Origin: Alnus glutinosa
Lineage: Eukaryota; Streptophyta; Magnoliopsida; Fagales; Betulaceae
Assembly (NCBI RefSeq): GCF_958979055.1
Contig: NC_084899.1
Span: 5,305,001 to 5,369,000 of the forward strand
Direction of reading: 5' to 3'
Length of the DNA stretch: 64,000 bases
Shown here: positions 10,191-22,717 of the stretch, piece after piece
How the letters are laid out: the number at the start of each line of letters is the position of its first letter
Position numbering within the stretch: the stretch's first letter is position 1
The notes under the pieces: generated by a model
The model's database searches: none
Seen by the model: only the letters and a program-made list of their open reading frames with translations
Told to the model about the DNA's origin: nothing
Program-made: the position numbers and the translations under genes

Positions 10191-12771
10191 TTCTTTTGAG
10201 ACTTTCCCCCTTAACCTTCCATTAGTCACAATCAATACTCACATTTATAGTTGCGGCCATTGCTTTTTTCTCCTCTTCCCGTGGTCGGGGTTCATCTCCA
10301 CTGGTTCTTCTTCCTCTTTGGGCAATTCTCGTCGCTCATGATACAAGACAATGTAAAAGGGTATGTGCAACTCTAGGAATTATCTTCTCCAGCAATGTTC
10401 TTGCTATGGAAATTTTGAATGTTGTTGAAGAAACAGAGAAGAGGTGAAAGATAGAGAGGGAGGTAAGAGGAAAAAGTCTCTCCAGTATTTATTTGAATTG
10501 TTATGGATATTTGAGTTGTGAAATAAAATTTGGCAGAGGAAGAATTAGGGTTGCAGAGAAAGTGTATGTATAGGGATGAAAATTTGGAGACCATAATTCA
10601 GGTGCTACAGAGATGGCAGCTCTTTCTGCTGCTGTTGCTGGTTTGTGGGATTTTATTGTTATTGTCTCTCTTTTATATCATACTTTTGTTTCTTATTCCT
10701 TTCTCCAATTTATAGTATAATCATGAACATTTTTACTTGTATTCGATTTTCAGAGTTCGTTTCGTTCCTTTCTCTTCTCATTTGTGTCATATTCTCTGGT
10801 TTCATATTGAAAAAGATGCATTTTTCATTTGTGATTGGATAAATGATAGCCTTTAGTCTCTTTAAAGTCCCATGCAGGAGAAAAGGAAAAGGATGAGAAA
10901 TGGGCCAAATGGCTTTTTGTTTCTCAACGATTTCTATGCATTTTTCAGATCATTTGCCTCACCATGAGTACAAAACTGAGTTTTGAATCTGTAGTTTGTA
11001 CAGATATGTGTGTTATTTCTTGCAGTGAGATTCAAGAGAATGGGATTCGATCCATCCTCTTTATTTGAAACTTGTTTCCTCGATATTTGACATGGAACAA
11101 CTAGTTTCCAGCTTGTGGAGGAAAATATCGATGACCTTTTATGGCTATATTTAACTCCTACCAGCGTTCGTTTTCATCTACAAGATAAAATCCGTCTCCT
11201 GAAAATTTCAATCAAGGTCGACATCTGTGGGGACTTGAATGGCTACCCACCTATATTCCTTGATTGGTGCTACATGCAATTCCTGAGCTGAGCTTTCTCA
11301 TTAGATTAATATTCTTGGGAATTAGCAGCATGTGCGACCACTAATATCGGTTGAAATTTTGAATTCAAACCTGTTTACTTCACGCTCACACTTTTCCCCA
11401 TTGGAATTCGGAATGTCCATCTGATTATGCTCACAAAAAGCTTAAAAAGGTTTGAGGCAGGATGGGAAACACTTTAACAGCATTTTCCCCCCTCTCAGAT
11501 GCATCATTTCGACATCCCCAATTGTTGGTGTTGACCGACTGTTTGTCACTATTCTTGTGCACTCCTTTATGTGAAAGTCTTTATCAACTTAGAATTGACA
11601 TAATCGGCAAACTCGATACGAAATCAATGAGTTACGGTCTAAGGGATCTATTCGTTTAATTAAATGAGTCGAGCTATAATTAAGTTTAATTATCTTTTAT
11701 ATACATATTCCGACACAATTCAAATCAACATGCAATATTTAAAGTTTGTAATTTTTTACATGATTCATAAATTAACACACAATTAGTGGATTGGAATTAA
11801 TAAGTTTGATTCGTTTGATTAAATGAGTGAGAATTACGTTAACTCAATCTCTCACCTGTATGTATAACTCTTTCAGGTTTCCCCACTTAACAGACGTCTG
11901 TCAGATCATTACCTTCATAGACCTTAATATGTTGTAATTATATTAAGTGTTCGGTTGGTGGTGTTATAGTGTGCTTTTCTTTCAAAAGGACCCTTTTAAG
12001 GGGACAATATCTAGAAAATCCAATCAAAGATCAAACAAAATCAAACGCCAGCAAGAGGCATAACCAACTCAATCATGACATTAAATCCTCCATCGCAACA
12101 GAAAAGTCACCATAAAAAAGTTGATACTGCCTGCCACTGTCAACTAACCATGGCTACAGGCTACTACCATTTGCTACCACCACCGAATCCCTTTTAATGC
12201 TGCCGCCAACTCTTTCCTCTTGAGGCACCCAAAACATTTTTGCTTCAGCCTCAGCCAAGTCAAGCTCAGATCCGCTTTACTGTTTGTTCCCTTCTATATA
12301 CCGTGTCCACCACAACTTGGCCGATTCCTCGAGATTGAGAAGCCCTTTATCCGGAGTAAGTGATAGCCCTTCCGAAGGGCCCTACACCCCCGCAAATTTC
12401 GTTGCGTATAGCTCCCTTCAATGCCTCTGAAATTGACAACGCATATCCAGAGATTGTTGGTTATAGGACTAGTCCTTTTCTGGCAGGGAATTCATTTCTT
12501 GGTCGTGGGTAAACTGGAATACAAACTTCCTTTCCCTTGGCCGATTCCTGCCAAAAATACGTCCGAGTTACCATTCTTAACAAAATTCTTTTTTGAATAA
12601 CTGGGGAAGATAAGGAAAAAGAATGAACAAGTTGTGTCTACTCGTCTTATCTGAGCGTATCAGTGACAACGACATGCGTCTTATCACCAACTGTTGCTTT
12701 TTGCACCCAATTCTGCGCTCTGAATTTCTAATCAATACAATTAATGGTTGAGATTCAAGACAATTAATTCT
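10191..12771. other. LRX 3' flank and intergenic DNA
   Basis: The first 500 or so bases probably hold the 3' UTR of the extensin gene (T-rich, with short open frames that look non-coding). Beyond that no gene, RNA or intact transposon was recognised. Around 11650-11840 the motif TTCGTTTGATTAAATGAGT appears twice with small changes, perhaps the remains of a repeat. Confidence 0.45.
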
Positions 12772-13190
12772 TCAAATTGAATTTTAATTTCAATAAAAAT
12801 CTTTATAATTTTCTGTTAAGAGAAGAGTTTTTTTTTGTCCGAGCAACTTTAACTGGGTGCCCTTAATTGCTTGGGCAGGTTCTCGTGAAGAGCCTCTCTC
12901 ACATATCCTTGCCTAAAGAGGAGGGGATACGATAATAACATTAACTTACATCCTTAATTATAGGGAATTATCTGTTCAAATTGGATCTCAATTTCAATAA
13001 AAATCTTTATAATTTTCTGTAAAGAAATGGGTTATTTGTCCAAGCAAGTTTCTCCTACTTGAGGGAATCCTTGCTTAGGTGCCCTTGCTCCCACAAGTTC
13101 TCATGAAGTCTCTCTCTCACATATCCTTGCCTAAAGAGGAGGGGGACAAGATTATAATATTAACAGAAATCCTTAATTACAGGGGATCTC
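12772..13190. repeat. Imperfect tandem duplication, unit about 200 bp
   Basis: Two successive copies start TTCAAATTGAATTTTAATTT (12772) and TTCAAATTGGATCTCAATTT (12975). Both share AAAAATCTTTATAATTTTCT, then CTCTCACATATCCTTGCCTA, then a GAGGAGGGG step and CCTTAATTA. A GGGATCTCAATTCC stretch after the second copy looks like the start of a third. No coding potential was recognised. Confidence 0.85.
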
Positions 13191-14315
13191 AATTCCATCG
13201 GGATGGGTATGGTAACAATAATAATAGTTTTTGTAGCATGTTAGCCTATTTTGTAGGAAATATGATATTTTGTTGTCACTTCAAGACATAACTTTTGACC
13301 ACTTTATCTATGTGCAAGATGATCTCCTAACTAACTTTAGGGTGTTTTTTTTTTTAAAATAAAATAAAAATTACAACATAAGTAAAAATGATTAAAAATT
13401 GTGTCTTGAGATAACAATGTATCATATCTTATTTTGTACTATACACTTCCGTTTAGCTTTACTCAATTTATGCCCTAAGATAAGGGAAATATACGTAAAT
13501 CACAAAGGAGTGGTTGAATTCGCCCCACTACCCATAGATGCAAAGCATTTTAGGTCATGAGTGGCATGACCCTACAAATTTGTGAATCCCATGAACGTTT
13601 CCTTTACCATGTCAATTTTAGCCTTCTACATTCCAACAATTAGCCTTTGTTCTTTTTTCTTTTTAAATAATGCCAAGTACTATACTTTCATCTCACCTTT
13701 ATTCACCGGTCGATGTGGTAGTGTTCATCAATTTTTAAATTTTTTATTTTTTTCAAATAAAAAAATTGATCCAGAAACTAATAAGAACTACAATATCAAC
13801 CTAAAAGAATAATAGCTCGAATAAAGATGTAAGATGTAAGATGTTACATTTTGTTTTTCCTTGCTAAAGGAAAATATTCTGCTCTAGTTGTGCCCCTTTA
13901 TTTTATTTTTTGTGTGCCTTTTCTACTTGTCTCTTTATACCCATAAGATGCAAAGGTATCCCACAAACACAAAGGCACAAGGATGGTGATGTTAAGAAAT
14001 CGGGTCATCTGTAGTGACACTCACATGGGCTGTTATTTGTTAAGCTTTCCACATCATATGTGTAACCAAAATTTTAATGTAACCAGTTGGGTTGACTTGC
14101 TTTTCATTACCTCAAATGGGACACCCATATCATTTAATTTGGGCTATATGGACAGCCTGTGATTAGGTTAAAATATATTAAATAATATTAATGGCACGCC
14201 ATAAAGTGATGCTCATGATATATATTGACCCCCCTCACAAAATTAGAAAAATCTAAACAAATAAAAGGAAGGCCCTCAACGGTCTGTTCTACCCAGCTTT
14301 ACTAACCAAAATCTC
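13191..14315. other. Intergenic DNA, nothing recognised
   Basis: AT-rich DNA with only short chance open frames. A 9-bp unit GATGTAAGA is directly repeated at about 13825-13840. Confidence 0.5.
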
Positions 14316-14785
14316 CCTTGCAAGAGTATGTATAGTTAAGTTAGCGTCTCTCTTAACATGGACGACATATGGTGATTTGGACAAGCCCAAGCCTTGTTTG
14401 ATGCCCTCCACAAAGTGGCCAAATCTACTCATTTGTGAGATTTCTGAATTAACCTATTTGACAATCTTCAATGCATTACCTTAAACAATAATATTAAAGA
14501 AGCTCACTTCCTTGCTAAACATCATCAAAGAGAGAGCCGTCATGGCTTCAGCAACTTGGGTTTCACTACATTCTTTTGGGTAGTGTTACGGACAGCCAAC
14601 ACAAAACCCTCATAATCACGAGCAATAATCCCAAAACCTATGTGCCCATTCTTTTTATCCAAAGCGGCACGCAGGCATCCCAATTCACTTTGGTCAAACC
14701 TGGGGGTGGTGCCTGCCATAAAGGTAGTTGTATCGCAAAATTGAGCCATTGCCTCTCCTCCGTATCGGTTTGTGTCTCAATTGCA
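14316..14785 (-). pseudogene. LINE RNase H remnant, minus strand
   Basis: Read on the minus strand, the frame gives PRFDQSELGCLRAALDKKN, then HIGFGIIARDYEGFVLAVR, the first beta strands of the LINE RNase H domain. After a frameshift it gives VAEAMTALSLMMFSKEV and, further on, VHVKRDANLTIHTLAR, the C-terminal part. Stops and frame changes show it is dead. No upstream reverse transcriptase is attached. Confidence 0.7.
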
Positions 14786-16585
14786 TTGCATCTTTTGAAG
14801 TAACTTCATAGTCATATGCATTATAAAAAATACATGTGAAAATTTAGTAATGTTAAAGATTATCTTTTTATTCTCCTAAAGTTAACGTGACATTTAAAAT
14901 TACAAATTCAATAGTGATCTATTCTAAATCTAATGATAATTTTAAAAGTCACATCAATTTGAAAGGATAAAAAGAGAATAAAAATATGGTCCCTAAACAT
15001 TACTCGAGAAAATTACATTATTTAAAAATAGATGTTATTTTAAAAAATTGAATTGAAGAAATTTCTTTTAACCCACTTTAAATGTTGGTACGGATAAAAG
15101 ACATGAATATGCCTACAATTAGATATGCCAAAGCATTTTTTGACCCAAAAAAAAAAAAAAAAAAAAAAAAAAGAAAGAAGAAGAAGAAAAAGAAATAAAG
15201 GATACAAAAATGCTAATGGAACAGCATTCATGTACGCAGAGGTTACGGATAACATGCATAGGACAAGAATTTTATTTTTCTTTTCCAGGAAAAAGTAGTG
15301 GTTATTTCATGGTCTTTGTGATAACAATTGTTAACAAATTTTCTGGAGCTGATGACTTGGAATTTCGGACAACGCCGTGTACCAAAGTTCACAAGGTTGG
15401 TGAAATTTTAGTGAGTGTTCTTCAAGTTGTTTGCAAAACAAAAGGGGTCGTCGGGGTGTCCCGGTAACGCCTCCTCCGACGATCAAGTTAGAATTGGTGA
15501 GAAAAGATCTCGTCAGAAAGAAGAAGTGCGTGTGTATTTAGAAGAAGATACCTCTCTTTTTTATTAGCCCAAACCTTTTATATGTCTGCCCCTCTTAAAT
15601 GTCCTTCACGTCAACATTTATTACTCGAAGATGCTTTTCTTTTCCTTAATTAATTTGAGTCCATGAACCCAAGCGCTTATACCGAATCGTCCCTACTTTC
15701 CCTGATCGGCGGCGGACGATCATCGATTAATAAGACAAAAATATTAATTAGAGAGAAGTCTCCCACTTCATTCAAATAGCTCCACTCGTAGCTGTAGACT
15801 CCAGCTCATCTCTCTACCATTTCAATCAATGGCGGGAAATTCCTTAACAACAATAATTATTATTGAGTAATTCTATTAGTTTTCATTTTTTTCTTAAAAA
15901 TGATGTGGATTTTAAAATTACTATTTAATTTGTGACATATTATATTAAATTCTGATCAAATTATAATTTTAAAAAACACAATTTTTTGAGAGATACAAAG
16001 AGAATTTTTAAAATTACTCATTATTTCTGCCTAAAACTTCAAACAAACTTCCAACCAGCCCAATCAACCAATTTGTATCCTCATACCTCAGAGGCCCAGC
16101 CTACATGAAACCAGGCCGACACTGGCAAAATCACAGCAACCCAAGTTTATCTCTGGCCCAAAGAGTTCTGCCCAAGCACCACAAGCCTAAAGGCCACCTT
16201 CTTCCACCATAACTCAAACCATGGCAACCTATAAATTCCCCATCCTACCACCATGAATAATTACTCTGTGGAGCTTCTCTCAGACGAAGCTGTTGACTTA
16301 AAAGAAAGAGCTTCACTTAATCCTAACAACATGGTTAAAAGAATTCTTCAGCATGTTAAAAAGATTGTTACGTGAAGGTTTACTTTTTTCAAGCTGGTAA
16401 TTTAAAAAACTTAAAGCCTACTTTAACGTTCCTTTTGCCTGCGTGTGCGTTTGACATTGTGATTTCGCATGAATAATTTGAAATTTTAAAAGAAATCACA
16501 AAAACCAATAGGCTGTCCCTCAACTAGTAGATATTTTGCTAATCTTGGTCACAATCTTATTTCTTGGGGTTCTAACTCTAAGATG
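14786..16585. other. Intergenic DNA, possible LTR fragment
   Basis: No gene recognised. About 15440-15740 contains CCTCCTCCGACGATCAAGTTAG followed by text resembling the regulatory half of a plant LTR in reverse orientation, but ends were not found. An A run of 25 bases lies at about 15147-15171. Confidence 0.35.
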
Positions 16586-17318
16586 CTCCGTTTATTTCGG
16601 TGTAAAATAGTTTTTAGAAAATAATTTCGATATTTTTTGGTGTTTGGTAGGGGCGAAAATAATGGTCAACTCAAAAATGATTTATGTTTGATAAAAAATG
16701 CTTAGTAAATTTCAGAAAAAGATTTACGCTTTTTAAAAGCGTAAATCATTTTTCGTAAATGACAGACGCAGTCGATTATATTTTAAATGACGCAGTCGAC
16801 CTTTACGTTCAAATAGTTAACTATTGTCGGATTCTGACAAGCAAGATTCCGACACCGGTCGACGCCAGAATTTGAAAAAATATGCAGAAATCCAGCGACG
16901 TTCGGCTACCGTTGCCAGATTCTGGCAGTTTTGTGCTAGATTCTGGCCAGATTGACTGAAATCTAGCCGGAATTGCTGGATCCCCGGCCATCTGGGTGGG
17001 ATCTTGGACGGATCAAACCGTTATGGCAGGGATCCTCCCAGAACGGCAGGAATCCTCCCGTTTTGGTCAGATTCCGGCCACTTTTGCCGGAATTCGTATG
17101 CACCAAATATATATATATATATATATATAATTTTATATTAATATTTTTTTTTATGTTGGGAATAAAATTTAATTTTTTAAAATTAATATGATTGAATAAA
17201 AATATAAAAAATATTTGTAATTTTCCATATGCATCAAACACCAGAAAATGATTTCAACGGAAAATATTTTTCTGAAAAATAACTTCTCTGAAAATATTTT
17301 ATACCGAAACAAACGAAG
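16586..17318. mobile_element. Foldback MULE-type element (733 bp)
   Basis: The left end CTCCGTTTATTTCGGTGTAA and the reverse complement of the right end, CTTCGTTTGTTTCGGTATAA, match closely. The similarity continues inward through AAAATATTTTC and TTTTGGTGTTTG for about 65-90 bases. Flanks are TCTAAGATG (16577-16585) and TATAAGAAG (17319-17327), 7 of 9 matching, consistent with the 9-bp duplication of Mutator-like elements. The interior (about 16790-17100) is GC-richer and made of degenerate units built on GATTCTGGC and CCGGAAT. No transposase is present. Confidence 0.75.
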
Positions 17319-17429
17319 TATAAGAAGCAATCTACAATTTCTTTGAAAAAAAAAAAAAGTGAATAATTTCTCCCCCCAAATATGCGATGACTTGTTTTGC
17401 TCCTCTTAGTCATTTAGATCTATAGTAAG

Positions 17430-17665
17430 GGTGCATTTGAGATATTAAAATCGCAGAAAATGAATCGTTTGAAAATTGTAATTGAAAAATGTAGAAAACT
17501 ATTTTTTGCAATCGCAGTTAAGGGGGATTGTTTTTTAAAAACGCACGATTTTAAAGGTCAAACTGCAATTTTATCAAATACTTAATTTTATTTTTAAAAA
17601 TTACACATTTAAAATCGTTATTTGGAACTCACACTTTTTTAAATCATAAATCTATACGAATCTAA
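17430..17665. repeat. Degraded copy of the hAT-like MITE, reverse orientation
   Basis: Begins GGTGCATTTGAGATATTAAA, the reverse complement of the terminal motif of the element ending at 3587, and runs through AAAATCGTTATTTG, also shared. The far end has decayed and no target duplication was seen. Confidence 0.5.
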
Positions 17666-18186
17666 AGCTCAATGGTCCACTTGTTTATGTCTGTGCTACA
17701 GGCCTTTGGGCCTAGAAACCCATTCAGCCACCACTTATGTTTTATCTATGGACTAACGCCGTCCAAATTTTTCTCTCTTTTCCGTTATGTGAGACAGATA
17801 TGACTAGCAGGCCCCCGTCCTCCTCCTCTTCTTCTTTTTTATTTTTCATTTATAACATCATGATTCATGGACATGTAAAAAAATTCCAGATCTCGGAACA
17901 GTGAACAGTGGATTAGCAATAATGAAGAGGGACTTTCATGATAAAGTTAATCTTGATTTAAGAGCACAAGGCTACTTGATTGACGTTAATGTTGTAACAT
18001 CAACCTTTTACTTACGGGTTAATAACAATAAAAAAAAAAAAAAAAAAGGAAAAAATGAAAAACAAAAACAAAGTAAAAGCCCTACTCTTTTCTGATTTTG
18101 TACTGACATTTGGCACAGCAGCACAACTGCACAAGTAGTGAGCAAGTTAGACTCTGGCAACAGGGTATTTGGCCACCCTTTAGACG

Positions 18187-18426
18187 GCACTAAAGCATAC
18201 TTCTCTCATTTTTCTTGTGTTGATGTAATGCATGTTAGGCAAGATGGTAATAATGCAATTCATGTGTTGACAAAATGTACAATTTCTCAAATGCTAGACA
18301 TGGTATGAATTGAGGAGTGTCCACCCTTTATGCACAGTGTTGTCTTAGCATAAAAACAGTTTGTTTCTTTGGATTAATAAAATCTCATCATTTATAATAA
18401 AAAAAAAATAATAAAAAAAAAAAAAA
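18187..18426 (+). pseudogene. LINE 3' end with poly-A tail
   Basis: The frame reads VMHVRQDGNNAIHVLTK, the C-terminal RNase H signature (HVxRxxNxAAHxLxK), then an in-frame TGA where Trp is usual, then IEECPPFMHSVVLA and a stop at 18351-18353. After a short 3' UTR an A-rich tail runs from about 18399 to 18426. This is the typical 3' end of a 5'-truncated plant L1-type LINE. Confidence 0.75.
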
Positions 18427-19360
18427 GAGAGAAAGAAGTAGTAAGCACGTGCACGCACATGATAGAAACGTTGTCGTTAAAGTAATGTTGCCACCCTTTG
18501 ACGACATTCTTGCGTAGCCTAAATAGTTGAAAAAAAGAGAGTCTAATAGTCAAAAGCAATACCAAAGATTCCTCCCTTAGTTTGTCTCTTGCTCTTTTGG
18601 CGTATGGGTAATCCGCCGAACCCAATAGGCAATAGGGAATACGGAATGATTGATTCCTCCTTTTCTTCTTCTTTTTTTTTTTTTCTTTTTTAATTCTAAC
18701 TCTTTATTTATTTATTCACTTTTAATATTTTATTTAAATATTTTCTTTTTCAAAGTTAAGTCATGTTCATGTCTTATAATTTTATTTTATTTTTTTTAAT
18801 ATTTTTAGTGTTTAGTTTGGTGAGCACTATAGCAATTTACTAATTTTCAGACTAAAATAACTAGTCAAATACAGTTATATTTTCGTCGGAATTTACATTT
18901 CAACTAGTCAAAATAACTTTTAATCAGTCGGGTGCGAATGCTTATCTCTCGACCATATGATCTGTAAACATCATCTCGATGTTTCTTTGTGTAAAAGCAT
19001 GTGATATAATTCAGCAAGCAAGCAAGCAAGCATGATTCAATCCTACAAGCTTTGCTTTTGCAAAAGGGCCTATCAGCTATCGTTTCCTAACAGCATTTTT
19101 AATGTACAAGCACTTTCTGTTTTATAAGGTGGGTCAATGGTTGTTCGTCCGGTTAGTAGCTAAAAAATAAAGCGAGATCCGGTGGAATTTGATTAACTAA
19201 TTGTAACCCTTGCCGGTGAACAAAGTTGGACCAAATACAGCATTTAATGTCTCAGGAGGAGCAGCATCTATTCTCTATTTCAAATAAAATAAAAACAATT
19301 ATTTTATGGTTAATATTTTATTTTGTTATATTTAGCAATAATATCACGTCAATTGAAATA
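18427..19360. other. Intergenic DNA
   Basis: No gene recognised. A tetranucleotide run of GCAA units (about 19015-19031) and a T-rich run near 18671-18692 are the only visible repeats. Confidence 0.5.
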
Positions 19361-19804
19361 GAGAGAACTTCACTTATAACTCTTAAACCTCCACCCCTTT
19401 TGAAAAAAGTTACTTAAACTTTAAAACGTTTCAATTTAAGGTATCAATTTTTCAGAAAGTTTCAATCTTAATTCTCCATTAAAATTTTTCATTAAATCCT
19501 GTCAAAATTCTTAAAATAAACTCTTTTTTTTAGGAAGAAAAAAGAAAAAAAGAAAATTATTAGGATTTAGGTGTTAGTTAGAATTTAACGAAATTTGAAA
19601 AAATTTATAATTTTTTTTTTAAAAAAAAAATAAATAAACATAGGAGTATTTTAAAATTTTTGATATGGTTTAACTAAAAATTCTAACGGATGACTGATAT
19701 TAAAAGCTTCTGAAAAATTGATACCTTAAATTGAAATGTTTTAAAGTTTAGGTACCTTATTTTAAAATGGGTGAAAATTCAAGGATTATAAGTGAAGTTC
19801 TCAC
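19361..19804. mobile_element. Foldback MULE-type MITE (444 bp)
   Basis: The ends GAGAGAACTTCAC and, on the opposite strand, GTGAGAACTTCAC are inverted repeats. The pairing continues for about 100 bases through CTTAAACTTTAAAAC and TCAATTTAAGGTATCAATTT. Flanks ATTGAAATA (19352-19360) and ATTAAAATA (19805-19813) agree in 8 of 9 bases, the 9-bp duplication expected of Mutator-superfamily elements. The centre is A/T-rich and non-coding. Confidence 0.8.
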
Positions 19805-20229
19805 ATTAAAATAATTATATAAAATATATTTATTATATACATTATATATGCTATTAAATACAACAAAATAAAATTTTAATTATAAAATAGTTTTTCTACA
19901 TTTCAAGTGAAGTGAAGAGGATCATTGTCTATCTAAAAAAGAAAAAAGAAAAAGGATTCTTGTCCTTGTGATAATAGGTCACCCTAATTTATAAAGTCTC
20001 AAGGGGGTTTGATGACACATGCATGACTAATTTTCATCAAAGTCATTTATTTTAATTGGAGAGATTATAACTTATAAGTCTCGCTCTCAAATGATTACGT
20101 AGCATTACTTGATGAGAGCCCCTTCTATTAGGTCATGGCATAAAACAAGGGTTTTCTGCCCACCAATAATATATTGACACGTCATCTCAGAACAAAAAAA
20201 CTCAAATGTTGTTGAAACACCGGATCTTT

Positions 20230-20930
20230 TGCCCCATTTCCCTCTCAAAGAAGTTGAGAACAAAGAGACCGCTCTTGCCCAAGTCCGCACCACCACAGCC
20301 AGCCCGGACGCCGCTGGCACCGCCCAAGCCAAACCACGCCGCCAACGCCCGTACTGGACCACGCTGCCACCGACCGGGTCTGAACACACCGCCACAGCCA
20401 AGCCAACCCCAACTCCTCCAACGTGGGTTTGGACGCTTTCGGCACCGCCTAGGTCGGAAAACGCCACCAACGCCCGTGCCGGACCACACCGCCCAGGTCG
20501 GAAACTGCCATTGTCCAGTTTAGAAGACGCCGTCATAGTCAGGCCAAACCCAACAGCACCGAACATTGCTCCTCCAACGTGGGTCTGGATGCTGTGGGTC
20601 TAGATGCTGCCGACACCGCCCAGGCCGGAACACGCCGCCAACTCCCAAGTCGGAACACGCCACCGAACGTTGCTCCTCCTACAGATTGACGGCCACCTCT
20701 AAATCATCTCTGATTTCTAGATCTGCTACGTTTGTGGCGTGGGTGCTTGTCGTTTGCCCTTCGGAGGTTGAAGTCGATGACCGTTTGTGTTCCCGACAAG
20801 TTTTGTGGTGATTGAGGCGACGTCTGCATGTATCCGGTGAAGGTGCGGTGGAATTGGAGGCAGTGTCCAGCGTGGGGCAGTGGTAGCAGCGTCTCAGTAG
20901 GCGGTGGCTGGGATGGTTTTTTTTTTTTTT
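20230..20930. repeat. GC-rich degenerate repeat block
   Basis: About 700 bases of strikingly GC-rich DNA inside AT-rich surroundings. It is made of imperfect, overlapping units around CACCGCC, ACGCCGCCAACGCC and CTCCAACGTGGGT (for instance near 20415 and 20572). All three frames on each strand stay open for 60-150 codons, which reflects the composition rather than a gene. It ends next to a 22-base T run (about 20918-20939). It may be the inside of an unrecognised transposon. Confidence 0.6.
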
Positions 20931-21395
20931 TTTTTTTTTAAGAGTGAAAAAAGGGTTAGTGTTTTGCTACTGCTTACTTTTGTTATTTGATGCTAATGTG
21001 TCAATTTCTTATTGGAGGGCAAAAATCAAGTGGTTTTTGTCGATACCTGATAAAAGTTATACCCTTATTGGATTTGGTAAAATGTATTAATTTAAATTAT
21101 ACATCCTCTCAAAATGATGATGATGATGATGGTGGTGGTGCATGACAACATTTGACTAGACTATTTATTATTGGCTCTTATTATTTGTTTTTTTTTTCAG
21201 TGAGGCTCTTAATTGTTTTATCACGTGATACTTCATTATATGTATCATTCATCTTAAAATAATGATGTAATTTGAAAAATGATACGATTATTAATAAAAA
21301 AAAAATATAAACCACTTAGAATGTAAGAGAGTACCAGTCTTAAAATGTAACTGAGAATAATAATAATAAGCTTAGATACTATTAGTTTAGAGAGG

Positions 21396-22214
21396 GGAAA
21401 ATGCAGGCATATAATAATCGTGTGCATTCATTATTCGCACATGTTCGATATCCGCATTTACAAATGCGGTTAGCAAACCCTCAATCCGAATATGCGGATA
21501 GCGTTTTTAGAGTACACGGATGCGTTTAATAACCACATCTGCATTTCCTTTATATACAATATATATTTAATTAAATTTACTAAAATGACGCCGTTTATAT
21601 TGTTGTTGGATTTCAATGGTAGGAAACTCTTCTAATTTGTTATGATGTAATTGTCTTATATGTTTTTTGCCCCCAAAGCCTCGGCTGTTGAAGGATCATT
21701 AATGAAAAGGAATGACCATCGCGAGAGCCGCCACCACCCGTCCACCACAATCCCGCACCACCACACTAACTCCCATTTGTTTCGACTCATTTTCCAAAGC
21801 ATTATCCCAGTTACACTTGAGCCAATCGGGGGATGGTTTGTTCCATACCGAAGGTGACAGAAGATGTAATTGTCTTATACGTTATTCCTTTATTATTATT
21901 ATGTTTTCAAATATTTTTTTCCTCCACCATTATAGATAGATGATGCAGAAGCAGAATAATGTATGACATGAAAATTTAATGGCAAAATTATTAGAAAGTG
22001 TGATCTAAATAATAGTATTCAACTATAAATAATGTCTTTTTATATTTACTAGAAGCAGAAATTACAACTTGAAGGTAAAAATCTTTCATTACCTTATATG
22101 CGAATAACAAATAATAACTACATTTAATAAACACAATAACCGCATGGACAGAGATAATAATTGCATGATGCAGATACGGATATTATCTAATAACTGCCTC
22201 CGCATCTTCACCCT
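21396..22214. mobile_element. Possible DNA transposon with inverted ends
   Basis: The left end GGGGAAAATGCAGGCA and the reverse complement of the right end, GGGTGAAGATGCGGAGGCA, are similar. Both sides contain blocks around ATCCGCAT/ATGCGGA and TTATTCGCA/TGCGAATAA. GATGTAATTGTCTTATA occurs twice inside (about 21643 and 21863). Nothing was recognised in the open frames and no clear target duplication was found. Confidence 0.4.
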
Positions 22215-22717
22215 AATATTAGACTTGGTAATTTTTAGATGCTATTGGTCTGGATACGGGGAGGGGGAAGTATGAACATGTACATTATATTAAGATTAGT
22301 GATCGCAATGAAATTAAATTTAAAAAGAAAAAGAAAAAAAGGCTTAAGACACTGAGAGTGGGCAGCTGGAATTGCTTCACTGGATTTTCTGTCTTGATGT
22401 TTACTTTGTTGCTGGAATGTCCTGCCGGTGATCATTCTACTTTAATTTACTTTCTCTTCGATTGTCATGCGCTCTGTTTTTGTTTCATTATTTTGGTTCT
22501 TATCACGCCATAGTGGGGGAATTGAAGGGAAAAGGAAAAAGGTTGGTGGGAGGTCACACAAAATGTAGGTAGTACTATATATACTATTTTTTTTCACGAG
22601 TTATCGAAGTATTATTATATGGAAAAACCTGCCATGGGAGCTTCTATGATGACCCTCTTTCCTCTCCTTGATCATATCAAAGCATTTTATAATGAAAAGC
22701 ACATGTAATAGTCAAAG
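22215..22717. other. Intergenic DNA
   Basis: No gene or repeat family recognised. Confidence 0.5.

Noticed and set aside
20105..20811. Several overlapping open frames of 66-153 codons on both strands
   Set aside because: Open in most frames because of GC-rich repeats with few stop codons; no domain recognisable in any frame.
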